NCBI RefSeq assembly: GCF_001792815.1
Contig: NZ_CP017674.1
Coordinates: 2,046,001 to 2,110,000 of the forward strand
Origin: Microbacterium sp. BH-3-3-3
GTDB taxonomy: Bacteria > Actinomycetota > Actinomycetes > Actinomycetales > Microbacteriaceae
Length of the DNA: 64,000 nucleotides
Reading direction: 5' to 3'
In this document: piece by piece, positions 1-8,297 of the stretch
Position numbering within the stretch: the stretch's first letter is position 1
Layout: the number at the start of each line of letters is the position of its first letter
The notes under the pieces: generated by a model
Seen by the model: the letters and a program-made list of their open reading frames with translations, nothing else
The model's database searches: none
Told to the model about the DNA's origin: nothing
Position numbers and translations under genes: made by a program

Positions 1-331
1 CCTGCTGCAGGCGGCCGCGCTCGCCGAGAGCGAGGGCACGAGCTGCGAGGTCATCGACCTGCGGTCGCTCTCGCCGGTCGACTACGGCCCGCTGCTCGAC
101 TCGGTGCGCCGCACCGGACGCATGGTCTACGCGCAGGAGGCACCGGGCTTCACCTCGCTCGGTTCCGAGATCGCGGCCACCGTCATGGAGCGGGCGTTCT
201 TCGCCCTCGAGGCCCCCGTGCTGCGGGTGTCGGGCTTCGACGTGCCGTTCCCTCCCGCGAAGCTCGAGGGCACGTACCTGCCCGACGCCGACCGCATCCT
301 CGAGGCCGTCGACCGGTCTCTCGCCTACTGA
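1..331 (+). CDS. 2-oxo acid dehydrogenase E1 component, beta subunit (partial, C-terminus)
   Basis: The frame is open from the left window edge (first full codon at base 2) and ends at TGA 329-331, so only about the last 109 residues are present. They match the transketolase C-terminal domain of TPP-dependent E1-beta subunits: a segment reading [12 protein letters not shown], then [15 protein letters not shown], then the family ending with [17 protein letters not shown]1 alpha/beta decarboxylates a 2-oxo acid and passes the acyl group to the E2 lipoyl arm. The E2 gene follows after 79 bases. Actinobacteria normally use a homodimeric AceE for pyruvate, so an alpha2beta2-type E1 here suggests the branched-chain 2-oxo acid complex (inference). 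The E1 alpha gene should lie just outside the window. Confidence 0.88.
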   Translation, partial: LLQAAALAESEGTSCEVIDLRSLSPVDYGPLLDSVRRTGRMVYAQEAPGFTSLGSEIAATVMERAFFALEAPVLRVSGFDVPFPPAKLEGTYLPDADRILEAVDRSLAY

Positions 332-410
332 CCCGCTGCCCTCCCGCCCGCCGGAGCATTCCGTTGCGGCGTCGCCGGTGACAAGCTGGCTCCCGAGCAA
401 AGGACACACC

Positions 411-1724
411 GTGACCGAGCAGACCTTCGTTCTCCCCGACGTCGGAGAAGGCCTCACCGAGGCCGAGATCGTGCAGTGGCGCGTCGCCCCGGGCGACACC
501 GTCGAGGTCAACGACGTGATCGTCGAGATCGAGACCGCCAAGTCGCTCGTCGAGCTGCCCTCGCCCTTCTCGGGCACGGTCGGAGAACTCCTCGCCGTCG
601 AGGGCGCCACCGTCGAGGTGGGCGTTCCGATCATCACCATCGGCTCCGCGGATGCCGCGCCCCCGGCCCCCGCGGCCCCCACCACGGTGCCCGAGCCCGA
701 CGACGCCGGCGGTGCCGTATTGGTCGGTTACGGCACGGGCGGAGCGGTGTCGTCGCGGCGTCGCGCACCCGCGGAGCGTCCGGTCAAGGCATCCGTCGGT
801 GTGGTCGCCAAGCCCCCGATCCGCAAGCTCGCGCGCGACCTCGGGGTCGACCTGTCGGCCGTCACGCCCAGCGGTCCCGCGGGCGAAGTGACCCGCGACG
901 ACGTCGTGAAGCACGCCGACCAGGCCAGCGTCTTCCGCAACATCGAGACGCCGGCGTGGGGCGCCGTGCGCGAAGAGACGATCCCCGTGCCCGCCCCCGC
1001 CGCCCCGGCGCCGGTCGCCGACGCCCGCGAGGAGTCGATCCCGGTGCGCGGCGTGCGCAAGGCCACCGCCAACGCGATGACCTCGAGCGCGTACTCGGCC
1101 CCGCACGTCTCGGTGTGGGTCGACGTCGACGCCTCGCGCACCATGGAGTTCGTCAAGCGGCTCAAGGCCTCGGCCGACTTCGCCGACGTGAAGATCTCGC
1201 CGCTGCTGATCATGGCGCGCGCCGTGATCTGGGCCCTGCGCCGCACCCCGATGATCAACGCCGCCTGGGTCGACACCGAGGACGGCGCGCAGATCAGCGT
1301 GCGTCACTACGTCAACCTCGGCATCGCCGCCGCCACCCCGCGCGGCCTGCTCGTGCCCAACATCAAGGACGCGCAGGCGATGAACACGCGCGAGCTGGCC
1401 AAGGCGCTCGAGCACCTCACCCTCACCGCGCGCGAGGGCAAGACGAGCCCGGCCGACCAGACCGGCGGAACGTTCACGATCACGAACATCGGCGTCTTCG
1501 GGGTGGATGCCGGTACCCCGATCATCAACCCGGGTGAGGCCGGCATCATCGCCCTGGGCGCGATCCGCCAGAAGCCGTGGGTCGTCGACGGCGAGGTGCG
1601 CCCGCGCTGGGTGACCACCGTGTCGGGGTCGTTCGATCACCGCGTGGTCGACGGCGACGGGATCTCGCGGTTCATCGCCGATGTGGCATCCGTGCTCGAG
1701 GAGCCGGCGCTGCTGCTGGACTGA
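411..1724 (+). CDS. Dihydrolipoamide acyltransferase (E2) of a 2-oxo acid dehydrogenase complex
   Basis: 437 residues. An N-terminal lipoyl domain (about residues 3-78) carries the lipoyl lysine in [13 protein letters not shown] Pro/Ala-rich linker leads to a peripheral-subunit (E3)-binding domain near residues 135-170 ([14 protein letters not shown]). The catalytic acyltransferase domain ends with the DHRVVDG active-site motif. The enzyme transfers the acyl group from lipoate to CoA in the cytoplasm. I chose the GTG at 411 because AAAGGA lies six bases upstream; an in-frame GTG at 378 has no ribosome binding site and would add residues before the lipoyl fold. One lipoyl domain and the E1-beta neighbour fit a BkdC-type branched-chain E2, although a pyruvate or acetoin complex cannot be excluded. 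Confidence 0.92.
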   Translation: MTEQTFVLPDVGEGLTEAEIVQWRVAPGDTVEVNDVIVEIETAKSLVELPSPFSGTVGELLAVEGATVEVGVPIITIGSADAAPPAPAAPTTVPEPDDAGGAVLVGYGTGGAVSSRRRAPAERPVKASVGVVAKPPIRKLARDLGVDLSAVTPSGPAGEVTRDDVVKHADQASVFRNIETPAWGAVREETIPVPAPAAPAPVADAREESIPVRGVRKATANAMTSSAYSAPHVSVWVDVDASRTMEFVKRLKASADFADVKISPLLIMARAVIWALRRTPMINAAWVDTEDGAQISVRHYVNLGIAAATPRGLLVPNIKDAQAMNTRELAKALEHLTLTAREGKTSPADQTGGTFTITNIGVFGVDAGTPIINPGEAGIIALGAIRQKPWVVDGEVRPRWVTTVSGSFDHRVVDGDGISRFIADVASVLEEPALLLD

Positions 1725-1749
1725 GCGGGGAGCGGTTCAGGTCGGCGGG

Positions 1750-1766
1750 GTCACTCCGGGAGTGAC
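1750..1766. terminator. Palindrome at the convergent E2 / MFS gene ends
   Basis: GTCACTCC and GGAGTGAC form a short perfect dyad that overlaps the stop codon of the leftward MFS gene, 25 bases after the E2 stop. It sits where two genes converge, so a bidirectional terminator role is plausible. There is no T-tract and the loop is very tight. Confidence 0.35.
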
Positions 1767-3193
1767 GCCCGCTCGGGGGCGGGTGCGCTCCGCTTCGGGA
1801 TCAGCAGCGCCAGGACCAGCGCGATGACGGCCGCGCCGATGCCGAGCAGGAACGACACCTGGAAGGCGTCGGCCGTCGGCACGCGGGTGTCACCCTCACC
1901 GGTCGAGAGTGTCGCGAGCACCACGCCGACGATCGCGGCGGAGGTGCTCGTGCCGAGGGAGCGGGCCAGGGCGTTGAGGCCGTTCGAGGCGCCCGTCTCG
2001 CTCGGCGGGACCGCGCGCATGATGAGCATCGGCATCGCGGCGTAGCCGAAGCCGATCCCGAAGCCGATGAGGATGTTGGCGACGACGAAGTGCCAGACCT
2101 CGCTCGAGAACGTGAGGCTGAAGCCGTAGGCCACGATGAGCGAGATCGCTCCGGCGACCAGCAGCACGCGCGGGCCGATCGTGCGCGCGAGGGCGCCGGA
2201 GATCGGCGAGAGCACCATCATCACGAGCCCCGAGGGCATGACGACCAGGCTCGCCGCGAGAAGCGACAGGCCGAGACCCACGCCGGTCGCGATCGGCAGC
2301 TCGAGCATCTGCGGGTAGGCGACGTTCGAGGTGAACAGGGCGAAGCCCATCGCGACCGAGGCGAGGTTCGTGAGCAGGACTGGGCGGCGGGCGGCGACGC
2401 GCAGGTCGAGCAGCGGGGAGTCGATGCGCAGCTCGTACCAGCCCCACAGCAGCAGCACCGCGACACCGCCGATCGCGAGGGCGAGGGTGACGGGCGAGGT
2501 CCAGCCCCACGTGTTCCCCCGCGACACGGCGAGGAGCACGCCGATCAGGCCGACCGCGAGACCCGCGGCACCCAGGTAGTCGAAGCGTCCGGCGGTGCGG
2601 AGCACGCTCACCGGCACGATCCAGAGCGTCAGCACGAAGACGACGGCGCCGAGGCCGCCGGCGATCCAGAACAACCAGTGCCAGTCGGTGTTCTCGGCCA
2701 CCAGGGCGCTGATCGGCAGTCCGAGGGCGCCACCCACGCCGAGCGTGGCGCTCATGAGCGCGATCGCGCTGTCGACGCGGTTCTCGTGCAGCACGTCACG
2801 CAGGATCGAGATGCCCAGCGGCACCACGCCCACGACGGCCCCCTGCAGGGCGCGCCCGATGATCATGCCGATGATGCCGGTCGACAGGGCGGCGATCACC
2901 GAGCCCAGCATCATCACCGCCAGCAGCACGAGCACGATGCGCCGCTTGCCGTACATGTCGCCGAGGCGGCCGGCGATCGGGGTGGTGACGGCCGCGGCGA
3001 GCAGCGTCGAGGTCACGACCCAGGCGGTGTCGTCGCGCGACGCATCCAGCAGCTGGGGCAGCTGCGACTGGATGGGCACCACCAGGGTGAACATGAACGA
3101 CGAGCACAGGCCCGCGAGGGCGAGGACGGCCACGACGACGCCCTGTCGTGGCATCCGGGACAGATTTCTTCGCGCGTTCTCATCCCGTGACAT
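1751..3193 (-). CDS. MFS transporter, DHA2 (14-TM) drug/proton antiporter type
   Basis: 480 residues, strongly hydrophobic throughout, with about 14 predicted membrane segments. The MFS motif A is visible in the first half (GRLGDMYGKRRI), and a motif C-like glycine-rich segment follows (LGVGGALGLPISALV). The length and the N-terminal half resemble EmrB/QacA exporters, so it probably extrudes a drug or metabolite using the proton gradient; the substrate cannot be read from sequence. The ATG at 3193 is taken as start; a GTG one codon upstream (3196) is equally close to a TAGCCT -10-like element and could be used instead. It is divergent from metQ, with 155 bases between them. Confidence 0.85.
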   Translation of the reverse strand: MSRDENARRNLSRMPRQGVVVAVLALAGLCSSFMFTLVVPIQSQLPQLLDASRDDTAWVVTSTLLAAAVTTPIAGRLGDMYGKRRIVLVLLAVMMLGSVIAALSTGIIGMIIGRALQGAVVGVVPLGISILRDVLHENRVDSAIALMSATLGVGGALGLPISALVAENTDWHWLFWIAGGLGAVVFVLTLWIVPVSVLRTAGRFDYLGAAGLAVGLIGVLLAVSRGNTWGWTSPVTLALAIGGVAVLLLWGWYELRIDSPLLDLRVAARRPVLLTNLASVAMGFALFTSNVAYPQMLELPIATGVGLGLSLLAASLVVMPSGLVMMVLSPISGALARTIGPRVLLVAGAISLIVAYGFSLTFSSEVWHFVVANILIGFGIGFGYAAMPMLIMRAVPPSETGASNGLNALARSLGTSTSAAIVGVVLATLSTGEGDTRVPTADAFQVSFLLGIGAAVIALVLALLIPKRSAPAPERASLPE

Positions 3194-3348
3194 CACTCTC
3201 GAGGCTATCCGTCGGTCGTGGCACCCCGGGCCGCGCGATCATCGCCGAGCACTCGGCATCCGCCCAATCCGTTACCCCGCATGACACCCCGTGACCACGC
3301 GTAACGCCTCGACTTCGGCATCCCCGGCGCGCGTGATGACGTGGACCC

Positions 3349-4251
3349 ATGACTTCACGCCGCACCGCACGCCTGGCCACGATCCTCGGCGCCTCCACCG
3401 CAGCCCTGCTCTTCGCCCTCACCGGGTGCGCCGGGGGTGCGGCATCCGGCGACGACTCCTCGCGCATCGTCCTCGGCGCCGATGACGGCACCGAGGCGCA
3501 CTGGACGGTGCTGAAGCAGAAGCTCGCCGAAGAGGGCATCGACCTCGAGGTGCGCACGATCAACGACGGCGTGCAGCTCAACCAGGGCGTGCAGGACGGC
3601 GAGCTCGACGTGAACCTCTTCCAGCACCTCATCTACCTGTCGCAGTTCAACGTCGAGAACAACGGCACCCTCGTGCCGGTGGGGGCCACCGCGGTCTACC
3701 CGCTCGCGCTGTACTCCGAGCAGTACACCGATGTGAAGGACCTGCCCGAGGGCGCCAAGGTCGCGATCCCCAACAACCCCACCAACCTCGCCCGCGGTCT
3801 GCTCAACCTGCAGACGGCGGGGCTCCTCACCCTGAAGGACGGCGGCAGCGCCCTCTCGACGCCGGCCGACATCGTCACGACCAAGGTCGAGCTGCTGCCC
3901 GTCGACACGAACCAGACCGTCACGGCGCTGAAGGACGGCAGCGCCCAGGCCGCGATCGTGAACAACACGCAGGCGCAGAAGGGCGGGCTCGGCGACGAGC
4001 TCATCATCTTCAAGGAAGACCTGAACAACCCGCAGCTCGCGCCGTACATCAACGCCTTCGTCACGCGCGACGACAAGAAGGACGACCCCCGCTGGGAGAA
4101 GCTCGTCACGGCGCATCACAGCACCGAGGTCGAGGCGGCGGTCACCGAGCTCAATCAGGGCAACCTGCAGTTCAAGGCGGACTGGACCGCCGCCCAGCTG
4201 CAGGACGAACTGGCCAGCCTCGAAGACGCACTCAAGGCCCAGAACGGATGA
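3349..4251 (+). CDS. metQ: Methionine ABC transporter substrate-binding lipoprotein
   Basis: 300 residues. A signal peptide with the lipobox LTGC (Cys about residue 26) predicts a lipid-anchored extracytoplasmic protein. The rest follows the NlpA/MetQ family, including the GVQLNQGVQDGELDVNLFQH segment and the GAKVAIPNNPTNLARGL segment near residues 138-155, which in this family line the ligand pocket. It binds methionine for the MetNI importer. The gene overlaps metN by ATGA (4248-4251), so the three genes form a coupled Q-N-I operon. No SAM riboswitch was recognised upstream. Confidence 0.93.
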   Translation: MTSRRTARLATILGASTAALLFALTGCAGGAASGDDSSRIVLGADDGTEAHWTVLKQKLAEEGIDLEVRTINDGVQLNQGVQDGELDVNLFQHLIYLSQFNVENNGTLVPVGATAVYPLALYSEQYTDVKDLPEGAKVAIPNNPTNLARGLLNLQTAGLLTLKDGGSALSTPADIVTTKVELLPVDTNQTVTALKDGSAQAAIVNNTQAQKGGLGDELIIFKEDLNNPQLAPYINAFVTRDDKKDDPRWEKLVTAHHSTEVEAAVTELNQGNLQFKADWTAAQLQDELASLEDALKAQNG

Positions 4252-5273
4252 CCGCGGTCATCGAGCTGCGGGGCGTCTCGAAGAGCTTCCGCACCGATCG
4301 CCGCTCCACCACCACGGCCGTCGACGACGTGTCGCTGAGCGTGGAGGAGGGGTCGATCGTCGGGGTGATCGGGTACTCCGGCGCCGGCAAGTCGACCCTC
4401 GTGCGGCTGCTGAACGGACTCGAGCAGCCGACGTCGGGCACCGTGGAGGTGCTCGGCGTCGACGTGGGGGCGGCATCTGAGGCGAAGCTGCGCGACCTGC
4501 GGCGCCGCGTGGGCATGATCTTCCAGCAGTTCAACCTGTTCACCTCGCGCACCGTCGCGGCCAACGTCGCCTATCCGCTGAAGGTGGCCGGGTGGAAGAG
4601 AGCCGACCGCGACAAGCGGGTCGCTGAGCTGCTCGACTTCGTCGGCATCGGCGACAAGGCGAAGCAGTACCCCCGGCGCCTGTCGGGCGGGCAGAAGCAG
4701 CGCGTCGGCATCGCCCGGGCGATCGCCACCGACCCGCGCATCCTGCTCGCCGACGAGGCGACCAGCGCCCTCGACCCGCAGACCACGGCCGAGGTGCTCG
4801 ACCTGCTGCGCGAGATCAACCGGCGCCTCGGCATCACGATCGTCGTCATCACCCACCAGATCTCGATCGTGCACGAGCTGTGCGACCAGGTGATCGTCAT
4901 GGACGGCGGCCGCGTCGTCGACAGCGGCGACACGTACCGCGTGTTCGCGCACCCGCGCGCCGACCTCACGAAGCGGTTCGTCGCCGCGGTGACCCAGGGC
5001 GTGCCGTCGGGCGAGGCGCTGGCCGCGCTCGCCGCGGGCGGGGGAGACCTGGTCAGCGTCGAGGTGAACGAGTTCTCGAGCGAAGACGTCTCGAACGTGT
5101 TCCACCGCCACGACGCCCGTCACTCGGTCGTCTACGGCGGGGTGACCGACGTGCTCGGTCGGCAGCTGGGCACGCTCACCTACCGCGTGCACAGCGACGA
5201 TCTCGACGCCGTGGTGGCGGAGCTGCGCGCGCACACCGACGTCGTCCTGCCCGCGCGGGAGGTGCGCTCGTGA
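4248..5273 (+). CDS. metN: Methionine ABC transporter ATP-binding protein
   Basis: 341 residues. Walker A is GYSGAGKST (about residue 42), the ABC signature is LSGGQKQRVGIARA, Walker B is ILLADEATSALDP, and the switch histidine lies in VITHQISI. About 95 residues after the ATPase core form the ACT-like NIL domain that gives methionine feedback inhibition in MetN proteins. It energises methionine import at the membrane. The start overlaps the metQ stop by four bases and the end overlaps metI by four bases. Confidence 0.94.
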   Translation: MTAVIELRGVSKSFRTDRRSTTTAVDDVSLSVEEGSIVGVIGYSGAGKSTLVRLLNGLEQPTSGTVEVLGVDVGAASEAKLRDLRRRVGMIFQQFNLFTSRTVAANVAYPLKVAGWKRADRDKRVAELLDFVGIGDKAKQYPRRLSGGQKQRVGIARAIATDPRILLADEATSALDPQTTAEVLDLLREINRRLGITIVVITHQISIVHELCDQVIVMDGGRVVDSGDTYRVFAHPRADLTKRFVAAVTQGVPSGEALAALAAGGGDLVSVEVNEFSSEDVSNVFHRHDARHSVVYGGVTDVLGRQLGTLTYRVHSDDLDAVVAELRAHTDVVLPAREVRS

Positions 5274-5926
5274 AGTGGGAGACCCTGACCCCGGTTCTGC
5301 TGCAGTCGATCGGCGAGACGGTCTACATGGTCGCCGTGTCGCTGCTCATCGCGGGCATCGCGGGGCTGGTCATCGGCGCACTGCTGTACGCCACGCGTCC
5401 GGGCAACCTGTTCGCCAACCGCGTGGTCTTCGCGATCGCGAACCTCGTGATCAACCTGATCCGCCCCATTCCGTTCATCATCTTCCTCACCGCCGTGGCC
5501 CCGGTCACGCGTGCGGTGACGGGAACGACCCTGGGGACGGATGCCGCGATCGTGCCCATCACGATCATGGCGACGGTCGTGATCGCCCGCGTGGTGGAGC
5601 AGAACCTCGTCGCCGTCGACCCCGGCACCGTGGAGGCGGCCCGCGCGGTCGGCGCCCGGCGGATCGGGGTGCTGTTCGGCGTCGTGATCCCCGAGGCGCT
5701 CGCACCGCTGATCCTCGGGTACACGTTCATGTTCATCGCGGTCGTCGACATGTCGGCGATGGCGGGCTACATCGGCGGCGGCGGGCTCGGAAACTTCGCC
5801 ATCATCTACGGCTACCAGCAGTTCAACGCGCAAGCGACGTGGGTGACGGTCGCGATCATCGTCGTGATCGTGCAGGCGGGGCAGCTGATCGGCAACGCGC
5901 TCGCGCAGAGGATCCTGCGGCGCTGA
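5270..5926 (+). CDS. metI: Methionine ABC transporter permease
   Basis: 218 residues with five membrane segments, the usual size of MetI. The coupling motif for the ATPase is visible as VEAARAVGARRIGVLFGVVIPEA (EAA loop). The ending GGGGLGNFAIIYGYQ is typical of the family. The GTG at 5270 overlaps the metN stop (GTGA) and is preceded by GGGAGG, which decides this start over any internal codon. It completes the metQNI importer. Downstream lie a 25-bp direct repeat and a long hairpin, probably the end of the operon. Confidence 0.94.
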   Translation: MKWETLTPVLLQSIGETVYMVAVSLLIAGIAGLVIGALLYATRPGNLFANRVVFAIANLVINLIRPIPFIIFLTAVAPVTRAVTGTTLGTDAAIVPITIMATVVIARVVEQNLVAVDPGTVEAARAVGARRIGVLFGVVIPEALAPLILGYTFMFIAVVDMSAMAGYIGGGGLGNFAIIYGYQQFNAQATWVTVAIIVVIVQAGQLIGNALAQRILRR

Positions 5927-5931
5927 CTCCT

Positions 5932-5981
5932 CCTCGGGCGCCGGCGGCCGTCGCAACCTCGGGCGCCGGCGGCCGTCGCAA
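5932..5981. repeat. Two exact tandem copies of a 25-bp GC-rich unit
   Basis: Bases 5932-5956 and 5957-5981 are identical (unit begins CCTCGGGCGCCGGCGGCC). The repeat lies directly after the metI stop and before the hairpin at 6005-6064. It is non-coding. Confidence 0.9.
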
Positions 5982-6004
5982 CGCGCAGCCGCGCACCGAG
6001 CTCC

Positions 6005-6064
6005 TCGAGTGTCCAAGACACGCCGGTGGTGGGCCCCTGCACACGGCGTGTCTTGGACACTCGA
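6005..6064. repeat. Long intergenic hairpin, family A copy 1
   Basis: Bases 6005-6025 and 6044-6064 are perfect 21-bp inverted arms around an 18-base loop. The arm core is GAGTGTCCAAGACACGCCG, which itself contains the smaller dyad GTGTC-N3-GACAC. Related copies occur at 6609-6870 (three) and 35375-35436. It lies between metI and the DoxX-like gene and may terminate metI transcription. Confidence 0.85.
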
Positions 6065-6112
6065 CGGAGGGCGACGACCCCGGGGCCGCCGGGTCATGAC
6101 GGCGATCCCGCC

Positions 6113-6125
6113 TACCCTCGGAGGA
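6113..6125 (+). promoter_or_regulatory. Leaderless promoter of the DoxX-like gene
   Basis: A TACCCT -10 element (6113-6118) is followed by six bases and then the ATG at 6125, the spacing expected when transcription starts at the first codon. GGAGG abuts the ATG with no spacing, so it is unlikely to act as a ribosome binding site. Confidence 0.5.
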
Positions 6126-6541
6126 TGAGCCTCCCCCGCACCCTCGCCCGCTGGCTGCTCGGTGCCGCGCTCGTGTTCACCGGCACCGCGCACCTCTCGT
6201 TCGCGCGCGACGAGTTCGTCGCTCAGGTTCCGTCGTGGCTTCCGCTCCCGATCGACGTCACGGTGGTGGCATCCGGGGTCGTCGAGATCGCGCTCGGACT
6301 CGCTCTCCTCGTCCTCCGCCGCCGCCGCGTGGCAGTCGGCTGGATCGTCGCGGCCTTCTTCGTCGCGATCTTCCCCGGCAACATCGAGCAGTTCGTCCGG
6401 GGCACCGACGCGTTCGGCCTCGACACCGACCTGGCCCGCGGCATCCGTCTGCTCTTCCAGCCTCTGCTGGTGATCTGGGCCCTGTGGTCGACCGGAGCGT
6501 GGAAGGCCTGGCGAACGCGGCGACGAGCCCGCGGGCGCTGA
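6125..6541 (+). CDS. DoxX-like small integral membrane protein
   Basis: 138 residues with about four membrane segments (near residues 5-22, 40-65, 70-88 and 105-125). The sequence resembles the DoxX / DUF4267-type family, with an N-terminal RTLARWLLGAALVFTGTAHLSF stretch of which the GxxxxxxGxxHL pattern is the key part. The function of these proteins is poorly defined; some act in redox or lipid processes at the membrane. The ATG at 6125 is chosen because of the leaderless -10 element and because the membrane fold begins at once; upstream in-frame codons run through the hairpin repeat. It is a stand-alone gene followed by a tandem hairpin array. Confidence 0.72.
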   Translation: MSLPRTLARWLLGAALVFTGTAHLSFARDEFVAQVPSWLPLPIDVTVVASGVVEIALGLALLVLRRRRVAVGWIVAAFFVAIFPGNIEQFVRGTDAFGLDTDLARGIRLLFQPLLVIWALWSTGAWKAWRTRRRARGR

Positions 6542-6608
6542 GTGGCGGTCGGGCGCGCTGGCCTCCGCGTTGCTCGACGCGCCGCGTGGTCGCGGCATCC
6601 CCCACCCC

Positions 6609-6870
6609 GTTGAGCGTCCAACACACGCCGCTTCGGCCTTGTGAGTGCGGCGTGTTCTGGACAGTCAACGTGAGGGCGGCGCGGCGCGGTGACGCGGCGG
6701 TGCGGAGACGTTGAGCGTCCAAGACACGCCGCTTCGGCCTTGTGCGTGCGGCGTGTTCTGGACACTCAAAGGGTTCGGGCGCGGCGCGGTGACGCGAGGG
6801 CGCGGAGGCGTTGAGTGTCCGAGACACGCCGTGCCGGACCGGCGACCGCGGCGTGTCCTGGACACTCAAC
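6609..6870. repeat. Tandem array of three family A hairpins with 100-bp period
   Basis: Three hairpins occupy about 6609-6669, 6711-6769 and 6810-6870. Their left arms start almost exactly 100 bases apart, and the spacer (GCGGCGCGGTGACGCG and following bases) is also repeated, so a whole 100-bp unit was duplicated. Arms match the copy at 6005-6064 with a few substitutions. The array fills the 345-base convergent gap between the DoxX-like gene and the aminotransferase; I see no gene in it. Confidence 0.85.
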
Positions 6871-6886
6871 CCCGAGGGGCGCGGCG

Positions 6887-8212
6887 TCAGCCGCGCGCGC
6901 CCTCGGCCTTCAGCACCTCGGCCAGCACGTCGAGGCCGCGGTGGGCGTCGGCATCGCCGATGACGGCGGGGGGAACGACGTGCACGCGGTTCTCGGCGAA
7001 GAAGCCGAGCACGCCCTTCTCGAGCATCGCGGCCTTGATCGCGCCGATGCGCGCGGCGGCGAGCGGCTCGCGGGTGACCCGGTCGGCGACGAGCTCGACG
7101 GCCCAGAACACTCCGAGACCACGGACCTCGCCGACCAGCGGTGACTCCTCGGCCAGAGTGCGCAGGCGCGGGCCGATGAGCTCGTCGCCGATGCGTCGCG
7201 CGTTCTCGATCACGCCCTCGTCGGCCATGGCCTGCTGGGCCGCGACGATGGACGCTGCCGCCAGCGGGTGTCCGGAGTACGTGAGCCCGCCGGGGAAGAC
7301 GCGGTCCTCGAAGGTCTGGGCCACGGCATCCGAGATGACGACACCGCCCACCGGCACGTAGCCGGAGTTCACGCCCTTGGCGAAGGTGATCAGGTCGGGT
7401 CGCACGTCGAAGGCGTCGAAGGCGAACCACTCGCCCGCGCGCGCGAAGCCGGCCATGACCTCGTCGAGGATGAGCAGGATGCCGTAGCGATCGGCGATCT
7501 CGCGGACCCCGGCGAGGTATCCGGGCGGGGGAACCAGGATGCCAGCGGTGCCGGGGATCGTCTCGAACAGGAACGCCGCGATGGTGTCGGGCCCCTCGGC
7601 CTGGACCGTGCGCTCGAGGTGGCGCAGTGCCCGCTCGCACTCCTGCTCGGGCGTCTCGGCCCAGAACTCGGAGCGGTAGAGGTAGGGACCGAAGACGTGC
7701 ACGTGACCGCGCGAGTACTCGTTCGGCATCCGTCGCCAGTCGCCGGTGGCGACGATGGCCGCCCCGGTGTTGCCGTGGTACGAGCGGTAGTGCGACACGA
7801 TCTTGTCGCGGCCGGTGGTCAGCCGCGCCATGCGGATGGCGTTCTCGTTGGCATCGGCACCGCCGTTGGTGAAGAACACCTTCGAGAAACCCTCGGGGGC
7901 GCGCTCGAGCACGAGCTCGGCGGCGTGCGCGCGCATCTCGTTCGCGTGCGCGGGGGCGACGGTGGTCAGCTGCGCCGCCTGCTCCTGGATCGCCGCGACG
8001 ACGCGGGGGTGCTGATGGCCAATGTTGACGTTGACCAGCATGCTCGAGAAGTCGAGGTAGCGGCGGCCGTCGGCATCCCACACCTCGACGCCCGAGCCTC
8101 CGGCGAGGGGGAGCGGAGCGAGGGTGCGCTGAGCGGACCACGAATGGAAGACGCTCGAGCGGTCGCGCTCGCTGATCTCGGCGTTTCGGGTCGTCGTGAG
8201 GGTAGTGGCCAT
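6887..8212 (-). CDS. Class III PLP-dependent aminotransferase (omega-amino acid:pyruvate type)
   Basis: 441 residues, the normal size for class III aminotransferases. The PLP-binding lysine lies in LITFAKGVNSGY, the phosphate/cofactor Asp in LLILDEVMAGF, and NGGADANENAIRMAR forms the substrate/cofactor loop. It should transfer an omega-amino group (for example from beta-alanine or a related amine) to an oxo acid, giving a semialdehyde. The nearby PucR activator and mmsA-type dehydrogenase support an amino acid to semialdehyde to acyl-CoA route. I use the ATG at 8212; the open frame continues upstream through the antisense of the PucR gene, but that part has no family similarity. The exact substrate is not decidable from sequence. 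Confidence 0.88.
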   Translation of the reverse strand: MATTLTTTRNAEISERDRSSVFHSWSAQRTLAPLPLAGGSGVEVWDADGRRYLDFSSMLVNVNIGHQHPRVVAAIQEQAAQLTTVAPAHANEMRAHAAELVLERAPEGFSKVFFTNGGADANENAIRMARLTTGRDKIVSHYRSYHGNTGAAIVATGDWRRMPNEYSRGHVHVFGPYLYRSEFWAETPEQECERALRHLERTVQAEGPDTIAAFLFETIPGTAGILVPPPGYLAGVREIADRYGILLILDEVMAGFARAGEWFAFDAFDVRPDLITFAKGVNSGYVPVGGVVISDAVAQTFEDRVFPGGLTYSGHPLAAASIVAAQQAMADEGVIENARRIGDELIGPRLRTLAEESPLVGEVRGLGVFWAVELVADRVTREPLAAARIGAIKAAMLEKGVLGFFAENRVHVVPPAVIGDADAHRGLDVLAEVLKAEGARG

Positions 8213-8297
8213 GCCCCCAGTGTGCGACGCCGGGGGCACGCGTCGGCAGCGCCGTTTTGTCGGTAATGTCGGGGAACGATCGACAGTTTGGCCCCCC
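8213..8297. promoter_or_regulatory. Divergent control region, aminotransferase / PucR regulator
   Basis: The 85-base gap contains CGCCGTTTTGTCGG near 8250-8264 and a further CGACAGTTTGG near 8281-8291, forming a loose TGTCG/CGACA dyad. A similar word, CGCCGCTTTGTCAGCGGCG, occurs upstream of the mmsA-type gene (11439-11457, read on the minus strand), and both target genes carry ACTGGGGGC immediately before their ATG. These are candidate PucR-family operator sites. Confidence 0.4.

Noticed and set aside
378..410. Upstream GTG start for the E2 gene
   Set aside because: It lacks a ribosome binding site, and the extra residues precede the conserved lipoyl domain start; the GTG at 411 has AAAGGA.
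183..1640. Long minus-strand frame opposite the E2 gene
   Set aside because: Low-complexity Arg/Gly/Asp/His-rich translation opposite a clear E2 gene; a codon-bias shadow. Many similar frames across the window were dropped for the same reason.
3194..3348. SAM-type riboswitch or operator before metQ (GTTAC...GTAAC inverted words)
   Set aside because: No SAM riboswitch core was recognised, and the inverted words are only five or six bases long and far apart.
6609..6870. Possible CRISPR-like array of regularly spaced repeats
   Set aside because: Units are about 100 bp, each is self-complementary along its length, the spacers are themselves repeated, and no cas genes are near.
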